Source of the DNA: Eriocheir sinensis
Lineage: Eukaryota > Arthropoda > Malacostraca > Decapoda > Varunidae
Length of the DNA stretch: 64,000 bases
Assembly (NCBI RefSeq): GCF_024679095.1
Contig: NC_066522.1
Location: 9,383,614 to 9,447,613, forward strand
Direction: 5' to 3'
Shown piece after piece: positions 33,829 through 49,470 of the stretch; the stretch's first letter is position 1; every line of letters begins with the position of its first letter. The position numbers and the translations under genes are program-made. A model generated the notes under the pieces. It worked only from the letters and a program-made list of their open reading frames with translations, was not told the origin of the DNA and ran no database searches.

Positions 33829-34362
33829 ATAGATGTGATATTTAAATAATAGCTTAATCCTGCCGAGATAGCAAGTCTCTGGAGATTGAAATTGACTTTG
33901 CAGAGTGAAAGTCTTTTTCTGAAAAAGAACCCCTATCTCAATATGCCGCAAATTATATTTTATGATTCAATCTGGCAGTTAGATAAACTGAATTACAGAA
34001 TGAATAGGTAAATTGAAAATTTTTAAAATGAATGGGCCGCAAAGGGGTACATGTTGTGCAAATGGAAGAATCGTAAGGGATGGAGTTGCAATTGCAGCAA
34101 CGCTGAAACTCATGACAAAGGTAGTTTTCTCCTGTGGGGTTCTTAGAGGCGCCGCGCTTTGTCATGTATATATCCATATTTTTTTTCAAATTTTAATTCG
34201 TGAGATAGAAGCGGTGACCAACCTCACGGTGCCAACGAAGGCGCTGGTGGAGGTGGAAGGCAGATGCAGAGGAAGAGATGAGCATTGAAAAGGTAACAAA
34301 CAGACATCATATCATCAAGACCAGGAGGCCATTCCGTGCCGCTACCCACCAGCCACCCACGC
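33829..34362. other. No gene seen
   Basis: AT-rich sequence. A short open stretch near 34190-34280 (EAVTNLTVPTKALVEVEG) reads protein-like but is followed by a stop and lacks a good acceptor. Confidence 0.5.
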
Positions 34363-34720
34363 TTTTTTTTTTTTCGTGTGTGTGTGTGTGTGTGTGTGTG
34401 TGCTGCCTGTAGAGCCGGTAGGCTTTCTTGATGGGCATTATGAACGGCCCCAGCCCGCTAGTGGCGCAGGCTAATTTTATTTATAGTGGTTGTTGTGATG
34501 TATGATTCTTGCTTGACCCATGCTGCCCACCGGTGCTTTTCTTAACCGAAGTCGATGAAGTTAGGGTTGATTGAAGATCCGGACAGTATGTGGGTAATCT
34601 TCCGCCACTCGGCGATGACAAGAAAAATCAGCGTGTTTCGGTGGGGACTCGCTTTTAGTCCATGCTAGGTCACTGGGCTCACCCCGCCCGCACGCTAACC
34701 ACTCGGCCACCGCCTCCCCA
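34363..34720 (-). mobile_element. SINE-D copy with head
   Basis: On the minus strand the head reads GGTGGCCGAGTGGTTAGCGT (box A, Leu/Ser-type), but box B is eroded. The body has GAGTGGCGGAAGATTACCC, a decayed CACTATAAATAAA core and GCCTGCGCCACTAG. The tail passes into (AC)n and an A-run (plus strand T-run 34363-34374 and (GT)n 34376-34402). Confidence 0.75.
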
Positions 34721-34974
34721 AACGCCTCCACCTCGGTGCTACTCCACGTAATTCTCAGCCACCGCCATTCATTGCCTCAGAGCCACGTACAACAAAACAA
34801 CGTCCGAGTTTAAGTTTTTATTTTTGTTTTGTTTTGTTTGTTTCCAGTAGTATTCTTTTTTTTCTTGTCGCGATGTCCAGGTAATATTTTTCCTTTTATA
34901 TTTAAGTTACTGTACTTCGCGTGTCTGCCTCTGTCATGAAAAAAAAATCGATAGGGGTCCTTTGGTCAGTGTTT

Positions 34975-35165
34975 CCCTTCCGATGACGAGGCAGCGTCAC
35001 GTAAATACAACGAGCCCCTCGTCGTGGTCCTCGTCTCCCGGGAAGTGGTGAACTCCAATGTCACGTCCCTCGCCACGCCACACCACGCCTTACCCGCCGC
35101 GCCTTCGAGTACCACGCCCGCGAGCCGCAGATCTACACGCCTTCTTCCTGATTCAACACACATAC
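34975..35165. other. GC-rich coding-like island, unassigned
   Basis: GC content rises sharply with a triplet texture. Long open frames exist on both strands (plus: NEPLVVVLVSREVVNSNVTS; another plus frame: RRAFEYHAREPQIYTPSS then TGA). No good donor was found, so neither strand nor frame can be chosen. It could be an exon, an old CpG island or a repeat. Confidence 0.2.
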
Positions 35166-35231
35166 GAAAAAACAAAACATTAAAGCCTGTCACTGACACT
35201 CGCAAAACAATTCTTTAAAAAAAGGGTCGAC

Positions 35232-35552
<321 letters not shown>

Positions 35553-37760
35553 CCTTCTTTTCGTCCTCCTATTTAACCCCTCGTCGCCCACCCCTTCCAC
35601 ATTTTTATCATTTTTTTCTCGCTCCTCGTTGAAAGTGATCCTTCCCTTCTAATTAACCTTTGTAAGTACACCTGTAAAAAAACTCCACCCCCTTTACCTT
35701 TTCCTCTCCTCTTTCCCATTTTGTTGACTCACTAATCCTTTACTTTCCTCTTCTTTCCTCTTCTCACCAATCATCTCTTCGTGGCTCCTTTATTTTCTTT
35801 TTCACTCTTCCCTTTTCTTATTTTTCTGATATTTGTTATTTCCTTCTATCTCCCTTCCACTTCTTCAAACTTCTACATTTTCCTTCATTTTCCTATATTT
35901 TTGTTTCCCTTCCTTTCCTTCTTCCTGTTGTGTTAAATCCCTCCCCTCTCCTCTCCTCTTCTCTTCTCTTCTCTTCTCTTCTCTTTTCTTCTCTTTTCTG
36001 CTCTATTTTGCTCTCCACTTCTTGTCTTTTTTTATTTTTTATTTTTTTTATTTTATTATCTCTTTTCCCTCCCTTCGCTCCATTCCTTACCCTAAAACTT
36101 CCTCCTACCTCCAGGCATCGTAGAACGGCGAAAGGGGGGAGGAGGAGGAGGAGGAGGAGGAGGAGATTAGAGATGAAAGAGGTCAAGGAGGTGAGAGGGA
36201 AAAATAAATCGGGTAGGAGGAGGTGAAAAATGAATATTGGCAGATGAGGATGCTGAGAGGAGGAGGAGGAGGAGGAGGAGGAGAGGCCAGGGATGTGATT
36301 GTAAGGACATGAATAGGACGGAAGGGAGAGGGAAGGGAAGAAAGGCTGTAGAAGAGTATGAAAGAAGAGGAATAGAGAAGGGAAGGAAGGGTGTATTGAA
36401 CGATAGTGGAAAGGAAATATGAGAGGAAGCGTTTATAAGATAGACCTAGGTGACAGTGGAAAACATCAGTAAAAAAAGAAAGACTGGGATGCGAAAAAAA
36501 GTATGAAGAAATAGGAAAATAGGGCGGTTATGCTGGGAAAGGTAGGAAAGGAAAAGTAGAGAAAGTCAAAGGAATAGTATAAGTGAGGAAGAGAGGAGAA
36601 GCAGTCGAATAAGAAAACGTAATAGAGGAAGGAGACAAATGAGATATAACGCTTGAATTGTGACAAGTGAGGAAATAATATGAAGGAACTACCGCTACAA
36701 ACAAACTGCAGGAAGGGACGTTACAGGACTATAAAAAAAATCTCCATGTCTGAGGTATTTTGCCTTACACTCAAAGGACATATTTATCGGCTTTATGAAG
36801 AGCTTCCGCGAGACGAGACGTTGAGGAGATGAAGGAGTATGTTGAAGGAGACCGTTGTAGAAGAGAAGGTTGTGGGAAGAGGAGAGAGGAAACTAGCAAG
36901 ATTACGATGATAAGATGAGGAGGGGGATGAATCTGTAACATGTGAAGGCAAACATGAAAAGACGAAAGAAGAAATAAGTAGGAAGGAATTAATCAAAAAA
37001 CATGAAAGATGGAGACACGAAAAATGAGAGGAACTGAATAACAAAGAGAATGATGTTTTAGGGAAATAAGAGAAACAGAGAATACAGAAATAGGATTAAT
37101 GAGGAGGTAGGAATAGGAGAAAAAATAATACAGAGGCTAAGGGAGAAAGGTGAAGGAAAAAAAATGAACTGAGGAATGACGAAGGGTTTGCTTGTGAAGT
37201 AGAAGGGCAAACGGGACAGTGAAGGAGGGACTGAATGATGAAGACTGAGGAACGAAATTATGTAAGGAAATAGGAAGCACCGGAGGAAGAGGAGAAGAAA
37301 ACCTGGAAGAGCAGGCAACAGAAAGTTTCTTAGTTTGTACATATTTCCATTGCCTTCCCATTGTCATTTCTTGATCTCGTTCACCTTTATCATGTCATCC
37401 ACTTTTGCTTGTTCTCTTATCGACTCAGTTTTCTAAATACTTACTCCAATTCTTTTGTTTCCTTATTCCTTTTTCTCTATTCCTTTTCTTTATTCCTTTT
37501 TCCACTATTCCTTTGACGGTATTCATTTACTCAGTGCCTTTCGTATCTCTAATCTTTTTTGGACACCTCATTGTTTCCTCTACTCCGTTTTCCTCTATTC
37601 CTTTTTTTGTATTAGTTTTTCTCTATCTTTTTCTCTATTCCTTTTTGGACACCTCAAATTTCTTTCTGGAGCCTGGAACTGCGTCCATGCCTCAGATAAG
37701 TATAACATGATGGGAAGAGTGCACTGATTCAAGATCTTTCGTTCAAAGCATATCAGGAGA
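35553..37760. other. Alternating pyrimidine and purine blocks, no gene
   Basis: 35553-36115 is strongly pyrimidine-rich with TCTTC-type tracts. From 36120 to 37330 the strand is strongly purine-rich and includes (GGA)n near 36138-36166 and 36254-36284. 37340-37680 is pyrimidine-rich again. Open frames here are compositional. Confidence 0.65.
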
Positions 37761-37880
37761 GAGCTTCCAAATATTTTTACAGCAAGGGAGGCAGCTCAAG
37801 GGCAAAAAACAAAAACAGCCACAAAAAAAGCCATCTAGATGCTGCTCCGACAAAAGAAAAAGAACGAGAGGCCAGAAGAG
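37761..37880 (+). repeat. Interspersed repeat fragment (GAGGCAGCTCAAGGG core)
   Basis: The core GGAGGCAGCTCAAGGGC followed by A-rich sequence recurs at about 46165-46190 (GAGGCAGCTCAAGGGG, then A-rich). An unclassified interspersed repeat end is likely. Confidence 0.45.
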
Positions 37881-38012
37881 AGGTCAATTTCGGGTTGTGA
37901 GGTGTCTTGATACTCTTCTCATGTTTTCAGAAAATAAACCTGTTCAGCATTACACGTCTTTTATTTTTAGATCGAGTGAGTGACTGGTTTGTATCAGTTA
38001 TCTAAAGTATCC

Positions 38013-38020
38013 ATTCTCAT
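38013..38020 (+). repeat. Target-site duplication (left)
   Basis: ATTCTCAT directly before the MITE; exactly repeated at 38293-38300. Confidence 0.9.
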
Positions 38021-38292
38021 CAGGGTTGTTTATTTTTTTTATTAATGAAAATAATTAAATGAATGTAAAGTTCTATATTCTCTACATTAGTTTCAAACAC
38101 TTTTGGGAGTATTTTTGTATCATACTCCGTCATCATAAGTAACCAAGAAGATAAAAATTTAAATCAATGGTATTAAAAAAATCAAATAATATAAATCTTG
38201 ATTTAAATCAATTATTTTTTTTTAAATCATTTGATTTAGATTTTCATTTAATCAGTGATTTAAATCAACTTGATTTAAATCAAACAACCCTG
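38021..38292. mobile_element. hAT-type MITE with 8-bp target duplication
   Basis: A 272-bp element with termini CAGGGTTGTTT (38021) and AAACAACCCTG (38282-38292), exact inverted repeats of at least 11 bp. The 8-bp duplication ATTCTCAT on both sides is typical of the hAT superfamily, as is the CAGGG start. The interior is rich in TGATTTAAATCA palindromes and encodes nothing, so it would depend on a transposase made elsewhere. Confidence 0.92.
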
Positions 38293-38300
38293 ATTCTCAT
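38293..38300 (+). repeat. Target-site duplication (right)
   Basis: ATTCTCAT, identical to the left copy. Confidence 0.9.
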
Positions 38301-38970
38301 TGAGTGTTTCCATGCAGAGCTTCCTCCTGAATGAAAATATATTCTATGGGAAGGTAAATGATGACAAATATTCACTCATAGTCTTATTCGACTTCAGCCC
38401 TTCGTGTAGACTTCTTATTGAACGATCTTATTCCTCTGGTTATGGATTTTTAAATTTCCTTTAAGGCCGCCGTAACTCCATTTTTCCTCTGAGCATCAGC
38501 AATTTCATTATGAAGCTATGAAGTCTGACGGTTGTTTTTCTGTATATGTTTTCAAGAATTGAACAACAGATTTTCTATTCTCCAATGTCTCAAACGACTT
38601 CTTGTACACGGTGAATAATAAACAGTAAGGATTTATGAACTTTATAATTACTCTATTATCTAATTTCCTGTTGGAATGTGATTTATGGTTAAGAATACAC
38701 TAAAAAATATTTATTCTTAAAATGGATATAAAACAGACAGTAGACAAAAAAAATGCACTTAAAATCAAGAAATGGTAATGGTCAGGAAACATGTAGGAAA
38801 GCTGACAACAGATAGATATCAAGCGCGATATTCTGGAAAGTAACACATAAAAAGACCTACGAAAAGGCCATTCAGCAGATGGTGTGATGAAATTCAGAAA
38901 TATACATAACGTTAACATCGTGGCTGGAAACACGAGGCAAAAGACTGAAACTAATGGGCAGGCACGTGGC
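38301..38970. other. No gene seen
   Basis: AT-rich sequence without repeats or exon signals. Confidence 0.5.
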
Positions 38971-38975
38971 GTGCA

Positions 38976-39421
<446 letters not shown>

Positions 39422-39659
39422 AAAAAAAAAAACAGGTGTCACCCAAAGAAGAGAGGGATTATATTTTTGACAGACAAGTAATATTATTTCATTTTTCAGG
39501 TTTTGCGACTTGTTCATTTTCAAGTATTACATCATTGGGCAGCGCAGGCCCGGCTTTGATTTTTACATTACTACCATTCAACATTTAGTCTGCCGGGAAT
39601 CAAGTTGATGAATAAAACATGAAAGTGTTCCCTCGAGCAACGTGTTCTCACTAACATAT

Positions 39660-39952
<293 letters not shown>

Positions 39953-40030
39953 ATGATGATGCAGTATATATTATACTAGAAGTACTGTATTGGCTTGACA
40001 CGCGACATCGATTGATGATGTGTTTCTGAA

Positions 40031-40240
40031 TCGGATTTTCAGTCACCGCCGAGTGTTTTACTACACCATGCCATGCTGTCCACACCTGTATCAATCACGA
40101 CTCAGAGGGAAGCCGTCCAATGAATCAAGAACGAGTTCGGGGGGGGCATGAGCCAATGCAAGATGGCGCCACTATAAACACTGCCTGCGCCAGAACGGCC
40201 ATCAGGCCCCACCTGGAAGAAGGGCCGACCATCAGAAGAT
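40031..40240 (+). mobile_element. SINE-D body without head
   Basis: Starts at TCGGATTTTCAGTCACCGCC and contains ATGGCGCCACTATAAACACT, GCCTGCGCCAGAACGGCCAT and CAGGCCCCACC, ending against (AT)n at 40245. 5' truncated. Confidence 0.75.
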
Positions 40241-40244
40241 GCCT

Positions 40245-40245
40245 A

Positions 40246-40307
<62 letters not shown>

Positions 40308-40314
40308 GGGGGGG
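40245..40314. repeat. (AT)n plus G-run
   Basis: About 60 bp of AT repeat and a run of about 12 G, directly before the SINE-A tail. Confidence 0.95.
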
Positions 40315-40528
40315 GGGTATTCACCGCCACCATGGCCTGATCACGTGTTGGACTCGTAATCGCCAGCAGGTACCCTCTCGACATGAGCAAGTGTTCTTTA
40401 TCGTCGATCTCTGAGTGCTGCCAGGACCTCACACACCACACACCCCACCCCCCTTATTCAAGGGGGGATAGTAACCACTCCTAGTCAACGGAAAGAATCC
40501 GGCCTAAGTGGGCTCGAACAGCCGCCTT
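40315..40528 (-). mobile_element. SINE-A, minus copy, 5' truncated
   Basis: On the plus strand it runs from TATTCACCGCC (tail complement) through GTACCCTCTCGACATGAGC, CCTCACACACCACACACC and ACTCCTAGTCAACGGAAAGA to GCTCGAACAGCCGCC (box B complement). Box A is lost, and the truncated end joins directly to (GC)n(GT)n. Confidence 0.85.
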
Positions 40529-40529
40529 G

Positions 40530-40584
<55 letters not shown>
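40529..40584. repeat. (GC)n-(GT)n microsatellite
   Basis: Short (GC)n followed by (GT)n at the truncated head of SINE-A. Confidence 0.95.
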
Positions 40585-40587
<3 letters not shown>

Positions 40588-41149
40588 CACATCATGTGAC
40601 GCACGCGGGGCCTCATTCATCTATTATAATGATTCTCTTTTGTAGCCCGAGCCACGGGAATCATGAGTACATGGTTCTATGCAACAGTCATTAAATACTC
40701 ATTCATCGTAGACGAATATATTGAAATCTATCATTTGCAAATTATTTCCTCGTGTTAGGCATGAAAGAGGAAAATTTATAATATATTATTATCAAGATTT
40801 CTTTAGTTCAATTTAAGACTCCAAGTTACAATATATCCTAAAACTTGAGAGTAAATATAAAACACGATTCTGTGTCAATCCATTACTACAAAATTTAAAA
40901 TAATTTTAGCGAAAAGCAAAGAAGAGATCGCTGTGTTCAGTCATTTTTAATCGATGTAGCACCACTTGCATAGAATGTCCCATGTAAGGGATTATATTTC
41001 TACATGTTTTTTTTCTTTTATCTTTTTTTGTGTGTGTTTTACTTCAAGGGCGAACAGGAATGTGGGTCAAGGTCTGCACATCCTTGCCCATGCTCCTGCC
41101 TCTCTCCCTGCGATCCCTTTCCTTTGCCGACGTGTTGAGTGATAATGAA
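40585..41149. other. No gene seen
   Basis: AT-rich sequence without recognised features. Confidence 0.5.
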
Positions 41150-41560
41150 GTGTTGTATTGGTGTTATATGGTACGTGATGTGTTTGTTGAACGGCAATCT
41201 CTTTGATGACGGAATGGGTTTTGTGTTGCACTGCAGTTTGTTTCATTGCGTCGTGCTGTAGTGTTGGTGTTGTGATGTCGTGCGGTGGGGTGGTGTGCTG
41301 AAATGTGTTTCAAATTTGTGTATTGTGGTGCACTGCAATGTTGTTGTTGTATGTTGAGGTGTTGTTGAATTTCAAGCTCTGGTGGGTGTTGCAATGCTGT
41401 GTTTCATAATGCACTGTAATGTTGTTGAATGTTGGGGTGTGGTAAGGTGCTATGGTTCAGGTCACTATAGTGTGGTGTATTGTACTGCATGGAAGTGTTT
41501 TCTGACATGGAAGAGCGTGTCCTGCTGTGCTGCATGGAACTAGTGTGTGATGTGTCGCCA
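41150..41560 (+). repeat. Decayed TG-rich minisatellite
   Basis: Variants of TGTGGTGCACTGCAATGTTG and of GTGTTGTTGAAT recur over about 400 bp, for example near 41226, 41326 and 41410. Imperfect, old array. Confidence 0.5.
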
Positions 41561-42871
41561 AGGATTTCAAGAGACATTTAAACTAACTAGAGAAATTTCA
41601 TTTCAACTTTGTTCCTTAATGGAGGAGAATTTTCAAAGAGCACTTTTCATATCCTCTTTGCCCATGGTTGCGCTTTCATTACTTTCCACGCTGCCTCTTT
41701 CTCTCCTTAACATTCGCGAGAAAGGAAAGAATTCATTCATTTGACTTTGGAATGAAGAGGCCATTGCGATGTTCTGAAGGGTCTTACTGAAGCTAAACAT
41801 TGCTTAAAGTCTAACACAACATTTTATTTGAAAAGGAAAAAAAAGTAAAGACTCGTTGAGCGAGAAGAATTAGAAATACGAGGCAAAAAAAAAACATGAC
41901 AATGAACACTAATTGGTGGGCGAGAGGTGGAGGCCGAGTGATCAGTGTACGGACGTGATGATCCCGAGGACATCCATTCGAGACCCTCCTCAAAATGCTG
42001 ACACGAAAAGGAATGTGGAAATCAATATGCTTAGGTAAGGGAGAGAAAAGGAAGGAAGGGATGAAGGAAAATGAAAGGAGTATGAAAAACAATATATCTA
42101 GATAAAGAACAGAAAGGGAAGGAAAGAATAGGAGGGAAATAAAAGAGAAGGGAATTCAAAGGACTATGAAAAAACAGTATGCCTAGGAAAGAGAAATACA
42201 AGGAAAAGATGAAAAGAAAACACGAGGGAAGGGAAAGGTAAAGAATATGAACAGCAATACGAACAAGTAAGGTGGGAAAGGAAAGCTTAGGGATGGGAAG
42301 GAAATAGAAGAGAAGAAAAAGGAATATGAACTGCATGAAGCCTAAATCTCTTATAATATATGAAAATGTGGAGAGGCTAAAAAAATAAAACGAAAATATC
42401 AAATGATGTAGAAAGAAAGGTTAATATTTAAAAGAAATATTTGGAAGACAGAAAGCGAGGAAGCAGGAAGAGACAAGAGACGAGGGAAGGTTGGGAACGG
42501 ACTGATTGCAAAGGAGGGAGAGGAGGGCAGCGACAGAAGGGAGAGTAGAAGAGAAAATATGCGAATGACAGGATGGAAGGCGGAAATATTGGAGATAGAA
42601 TATAGGAAAAAAATAAGGACGATAATGAAGGAAGGGAGCGTGAGGCTGAAAAGAAGAGAAGGGGATGGAGATGAGAAGAGGCCGGGAAAATTACTATAAG
42701 AAAATGAGAGGGTAAGATTAGAGCGAGGGTTACAAATGGATTAAAAAGATGAAATAAACCGCTTCCCTTTTTCTTAACTCTAAAAGAAATATATATGTGA
42801 AAATAACGTTACGGAACACCAACCCGAATTTCTGACTTTCAACTGTACTGAAAGAAGAGGAAAAGCAATAG

Positions 42872-42872
<1 letters not shown>
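41561..42872. other. No gene; purine-rich from 42000
   Basis: 41925-42000 includes a tRNA-like string (GGCCGAGTGATCAGTGTACG and CCATTCGAGACCC) that may be the head of a decayed SINE. 42000-42740 is purine-rich. Confidence 0.45.
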
Positions 42873-42963
<91 letters not shown>

Positions 42964-42976
42964 GCGTGTGTGTGAT
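42873..42976. repeat. (GT)n microsatellite
   Basis: About 104 bp of GT repeat with two GC steps near the end. Confidence 0.97.
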
Positions 42977-45799
<2,823 letters not shown>

Positions 45800-45880
45800 T
45801 GTCAAGGCGCGAAGCTAGGCATGGATTTGTGCACTATGAATACAAACTATAATATTGTATTTAATACTATTATTGTTATT
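45800..45880 (+). repeat. Direct repeat copy 1 (before (ATT)n)
   Basis: GGCGCGAAGCTAGGCATGGA, TTTGTGCACTATGAATAC and TAATATTGTATTTAATAC match 46262-46335 at roughly 85%, and both copies run into ATT-rich sequence. Confidence 0.75.
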
Positions 45881-45913
45881 GTTATTAATATTATTACCAT
45901 AAATATTTTATTA

Positions 45914-45914
<1 letters not shown>

Positions 45915-46006
<92 letters not shown>
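45915..46006. repeat. (ATT)n microsatellite
   Basis: About 92 bp of ATT repeat. Confidence 0.97.
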
Positions 46007-46009
<3 letters not shown>

Positions 46010-46261
46010 GTACGATTATTATTGTTACTTTTACTATCATGTTGTTGGTAGTGGTATTTTCTTTGTTGTGACCACAAGCTTGGTGGTATGATGTGAATTC
46101 TTCATCTTCGATAATTCTCGAAGTATAAACGAAAATGTATGAGACACTTTTCTTATACAGAAAGTGAGGCAGCTCAAGGGGAAAAACGAGCGAACAAAAA
46201 GTCAGATTTCTAACAAATATTAAACCGTAAAAAGAGCTTGTAGTATCCTATGGATGCTGAC

Positions 46262-46360
46262 AAGACGCGAAGCCAACCATGGATTTGTGAACTATGAATA
46301 CTAACTCTAATATTGTATTTACTACTATTAGTTTTTAATATTACTATTATTATTATATTA
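46262..46360 (+). repeat. Direct repeat copy 2
   Basis: AGACGCGAAGCCAACCATGG, TTTGTGAACTATGAATAC and TAATATTGTATTTACTAC, then a short ATT-rich end. It lies about 460 bp after copy 1 in the same orientation. Confidence 0.75.
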
Positions 46361-46772
46361 TTATTAAATGCAAATGCAAATCATTCGAGCCAGCCAAGGT
46401 CTTGCCATGGCTGGAGGAGTGAGAGGCAGGTGCGAGGCGGCAGGTGCCCTGGGCCTGACGCGGCTAGAATACACAGAAAATAAAGGAAGGTTTGCGACGC
46501 CTACCGGAACCAGATCACAGCCTTGGCACGAATACCAAGCAGCATCCCTTTTCTAGAGTAAACCTTACTATAACAATCAGTGCTTCTTCCTTGTAGTACT
46601 ACTATTTTAATTATCAATAATACTAAGCACTGCTTCTACTAATAATACTAATATTAATACTACTAATACTAATACTACCAACATATTCTATTTTTGCAAC
46701 TTCTACTACTACAACTACTAAAACTACTACTCATACTACTTCTACTACTATCAATATTGTAAATACCAAACT

Positions 46773-46875
<103 letters not shown>

Positions 46876-47196
46876 TATAATGAATATTATTATTATAACT
46901 ATAATTATTAATAATGAATTTATACAACCATAAACAAATAGATAACAAGACCTCTACTTGTGCCTCATAAGGTACAATTTTTAAAAAAATATGCATAGAG
47001 CAGAATTATTCTCACTCTCCTATTTTTTAATCCTCTTCTATATTTTTCACAGAATATTCCTCTACTTTTCTCCATCCTTACCATTTCTCGGAATATCTTC
47101 CAAATTTCAGATATCATTCTCCCCCTCCCTCTCACTCCGCCCACTTCCTTAATATTATTGCCTCTCAACTGCTACTTGTAGAGCGATTCAGGTGGA

Positions 47197-47302
<106 letters not shown>

Positions 47303-47599
47303 AAGCTATTGACCATTTACGTGCCAAATAGACCATTAGTACGTGAACCTTAAACGCAGACTTTATTCCCGACATCCGTAAAACCAACGTCGGCTATATG
47401 GACATGTAACACGCTGCCCAAAGTCGGCCCGGATCGACGGGTTGTTTCAGAAAGACAACCCTGACGGGGGGAGGTCTGTGCGGCATCCACAAAGATCAAG
47501 TTTGGGAAAGTCGGTGGATGGTGTTAATGAGCACTTGGCGTGGGAAAGGAGCCGCTGTGAGGAGAGACAGAACGCTTCAGTGCGTGTCCGCATTGCTGG

Positions 47600-47858
47600 T
47601 GATGGTGGTAGTAGTAGTGGTGGTGGTGGTGTTGGTGTTAGTGGTGGTGCTGTTGGTGGTGGAGGTAGTTGTAGGGGTTATTGTAGTAGTGGTGGTGGTG
47701 GTGGTGGTGATGATGGTTGGGGTGGTGGTATCAGAGGCGGTGGCGGTTGTAGTGGTTGTTGTAGTGGGGGTGGTGTGGTGGTTGGGGTGTTAGTAGCAGA
47801 GGCGGTGACGGTAGTAGTGGTTGTTGTAGTGGTGGTGGTGGTGGTGGTGGTAGTGCGG
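47600..47858 (+). repeat. GGT-rich minisatellite, locus 1
   Basis: GGTGGT/GTAGTG units with a longer word GGTTGGGGTGGTGGTATCAG (at 47715) and GTAGTGGTTGTTGTAGTGG. The same long words make up the array at 48785-49470. Confidence 0.85.
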
Positions 47859-47950
47859 TACAAACAGGTAAAGTAATGGTATATAATCTTGAACGTCATT
47901 ATTTTATATCTTACATATAAAATAAGACGGGGTTCAATAATTAAGTCATA

Positions 47951-47951
47951 A

Positions 47952-48047
<96 letters not shown>

Positions 48048-48056
48048 GTGTTGTGT
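47951..48056. repeat. (CT)n-(GT)n microsatellite
   Basis: (CT)n 47953-47998, then (GT)n to about 48056. Confidence 0.96.
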
Positions 48057-48376
48057 GTGTCGGTTCATTTGCGCTCGTGTGTGTGTGTACAGATTTGGGG
48101 GAGTAAGTACCTGAGAAGAAAATCCTTCTTATAATTAATTACATAAGAAACACTAAAAACGGAGTTTCGGACGCTGTTAATAATTATCCGATTAACGGGG
48201 ACACATACACTCATCATTAAATGTCCGTCCGTTAAAAATGGCACTAAGAACAACGGAAAAAGAACAACGACAGAGGAAATGCTCCATCGAGAGACCCCAT
48301 TAAAAAAAAATCATAACACACACTGGATTCTAAAGTCACCGTTGTTATTATATACCTCCTGTCACCTTTATCGGAA

Positions 48377-48428
48377 TGGTAGTAGTAGTAGTAGTAGTAG
48401 TAGTAATAGTAGTAGTAGTAGTAGTAGC

Positions 48429-48465
<37 letters not shown>

Positions 48466-48499
48466 CCAGTAGTAGTAATATTAGATGTAGTAGTAGTGT

Positions 48500-48535
<36 letters not shown>

Positions 48536-48536
48536 A
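48377..48536. repeat. (AGT)n microsatellite
   Basis: AGT repeat of about 160 bp with a few variant units. Confidence 0.95.
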
Positions 48537-48784
48537 ATAAAGTTGGTGGGTGAAAGCGAGCGTGGTCCTCCACACGCATCCGAATGCTGCACTATGTATA
48601 CTATTTTTGCTTGATATGACAGATAACCGCTGTTCATAATATAAAAGTCAACATTTTATTACGTACTATTTTTATCAACCTTCACTTCCCAAGCTGCATT
48701 AACCGTAATTACTAAACACAAATACGATGCTTGAAGAGGAAACTTGGTGACTGCTTTTAGTGTTTTTCTTGTCATTAACCAAAC

Positions 48785-49470
48785 TTCCTGGTGGTGACGG
48801 TGATGGTGTTGGTAGTGGTGGTGATGGTGGTTGTAGTAGTGGTGGTGATTGTGGTGGAGACGGTGATGGTGGTGCTAGTGGTGGTGGTGGTAGTAGTAGT
48901 AGTGGTGGTGGTGGCGGTGGTGATGGTGGATGTAGTAGTAGGGGTTGTTGTAGTAGTGGTAGTGGTGGTGGTTGGGGTAGTGGCATCAGAGGTGGTGGCG
49001 GTGGTAGTGGTTGTTGTAGTGGTGGTGGTTGGGGTAGTGGTATCAGAGGTGGTGGCGGTGGTAGTGGTTGTTGTAGTGGTGGTGGTGTGGTGGTTGGGGT
49101 GGTGGTATCAGAGGCGGTGGCGGTGGTAGTGGTTGTTGTAGTGGTGGTGGTGTGGTGGTTGGGGTGGTGGTATCAGAGGCGGTGGCGGTGGTAGTGGTTG
49201 TTGTAGTGGTGGCGGTGGTAGTGGTTGTTGTAGTGGTTGGGGTGGTAGTGGTTGTTGTAGTGGTGGCGGTGGTAGTGGTTGTTGTAGTGGTGGTGGTGTG
49301 ATGGTTGGGGTGGTGGTATCAGAGGCGGTGGCGGTGGTAGTGGTTGTTGTAGTGGTGGCGGTGGTAGTGGTTGTTGTAGTGGTTGGGGTGGTAGTAGCAG
49401 AGGCGATGGCGGTAGTAGTGGTTGTTGTAGTGGTGGTGGTGGTGGTGGAGGCGGTGGTAGTGCGGCACAA
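48785..49470 (+). repeat. GGT-rich minisatellite, locus 2, with higher-order units
   Basis: The anchor TCAGAGGYGGTGGCGGTGG occurs at 48986, 49043, 49108, 49173 and 49319, giving spacings of 57, 65, 65 and 146 bases. Within a unit GTAGTGGTTGTTGTAGTGG recurs. The strand is almost free of C outside the anchor, so G-rich structures are possible. Confidence 0.9.

Noticed and set aside
34013..34288. Open frame with VTNLTVPTKALVEVEG
   Set aside because: Ends in a stop, lacks a convincing acceptor or donor, and the upstream part of the frame is low-information.
37280..37330. Possible 3'-end fragment of the 57-kb LINE (GCAGGCAACAGAAAG word next to GGA-rich DNA)
   Set aside because: Only about 15 bases match clearly, too few to separate from chance in purine-rich DNA.
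48785..49470. CRISPR-like regular repeats
   Set aside because: The units are minisatellite sequence without unique spacers, and the genome is eukaryotic.
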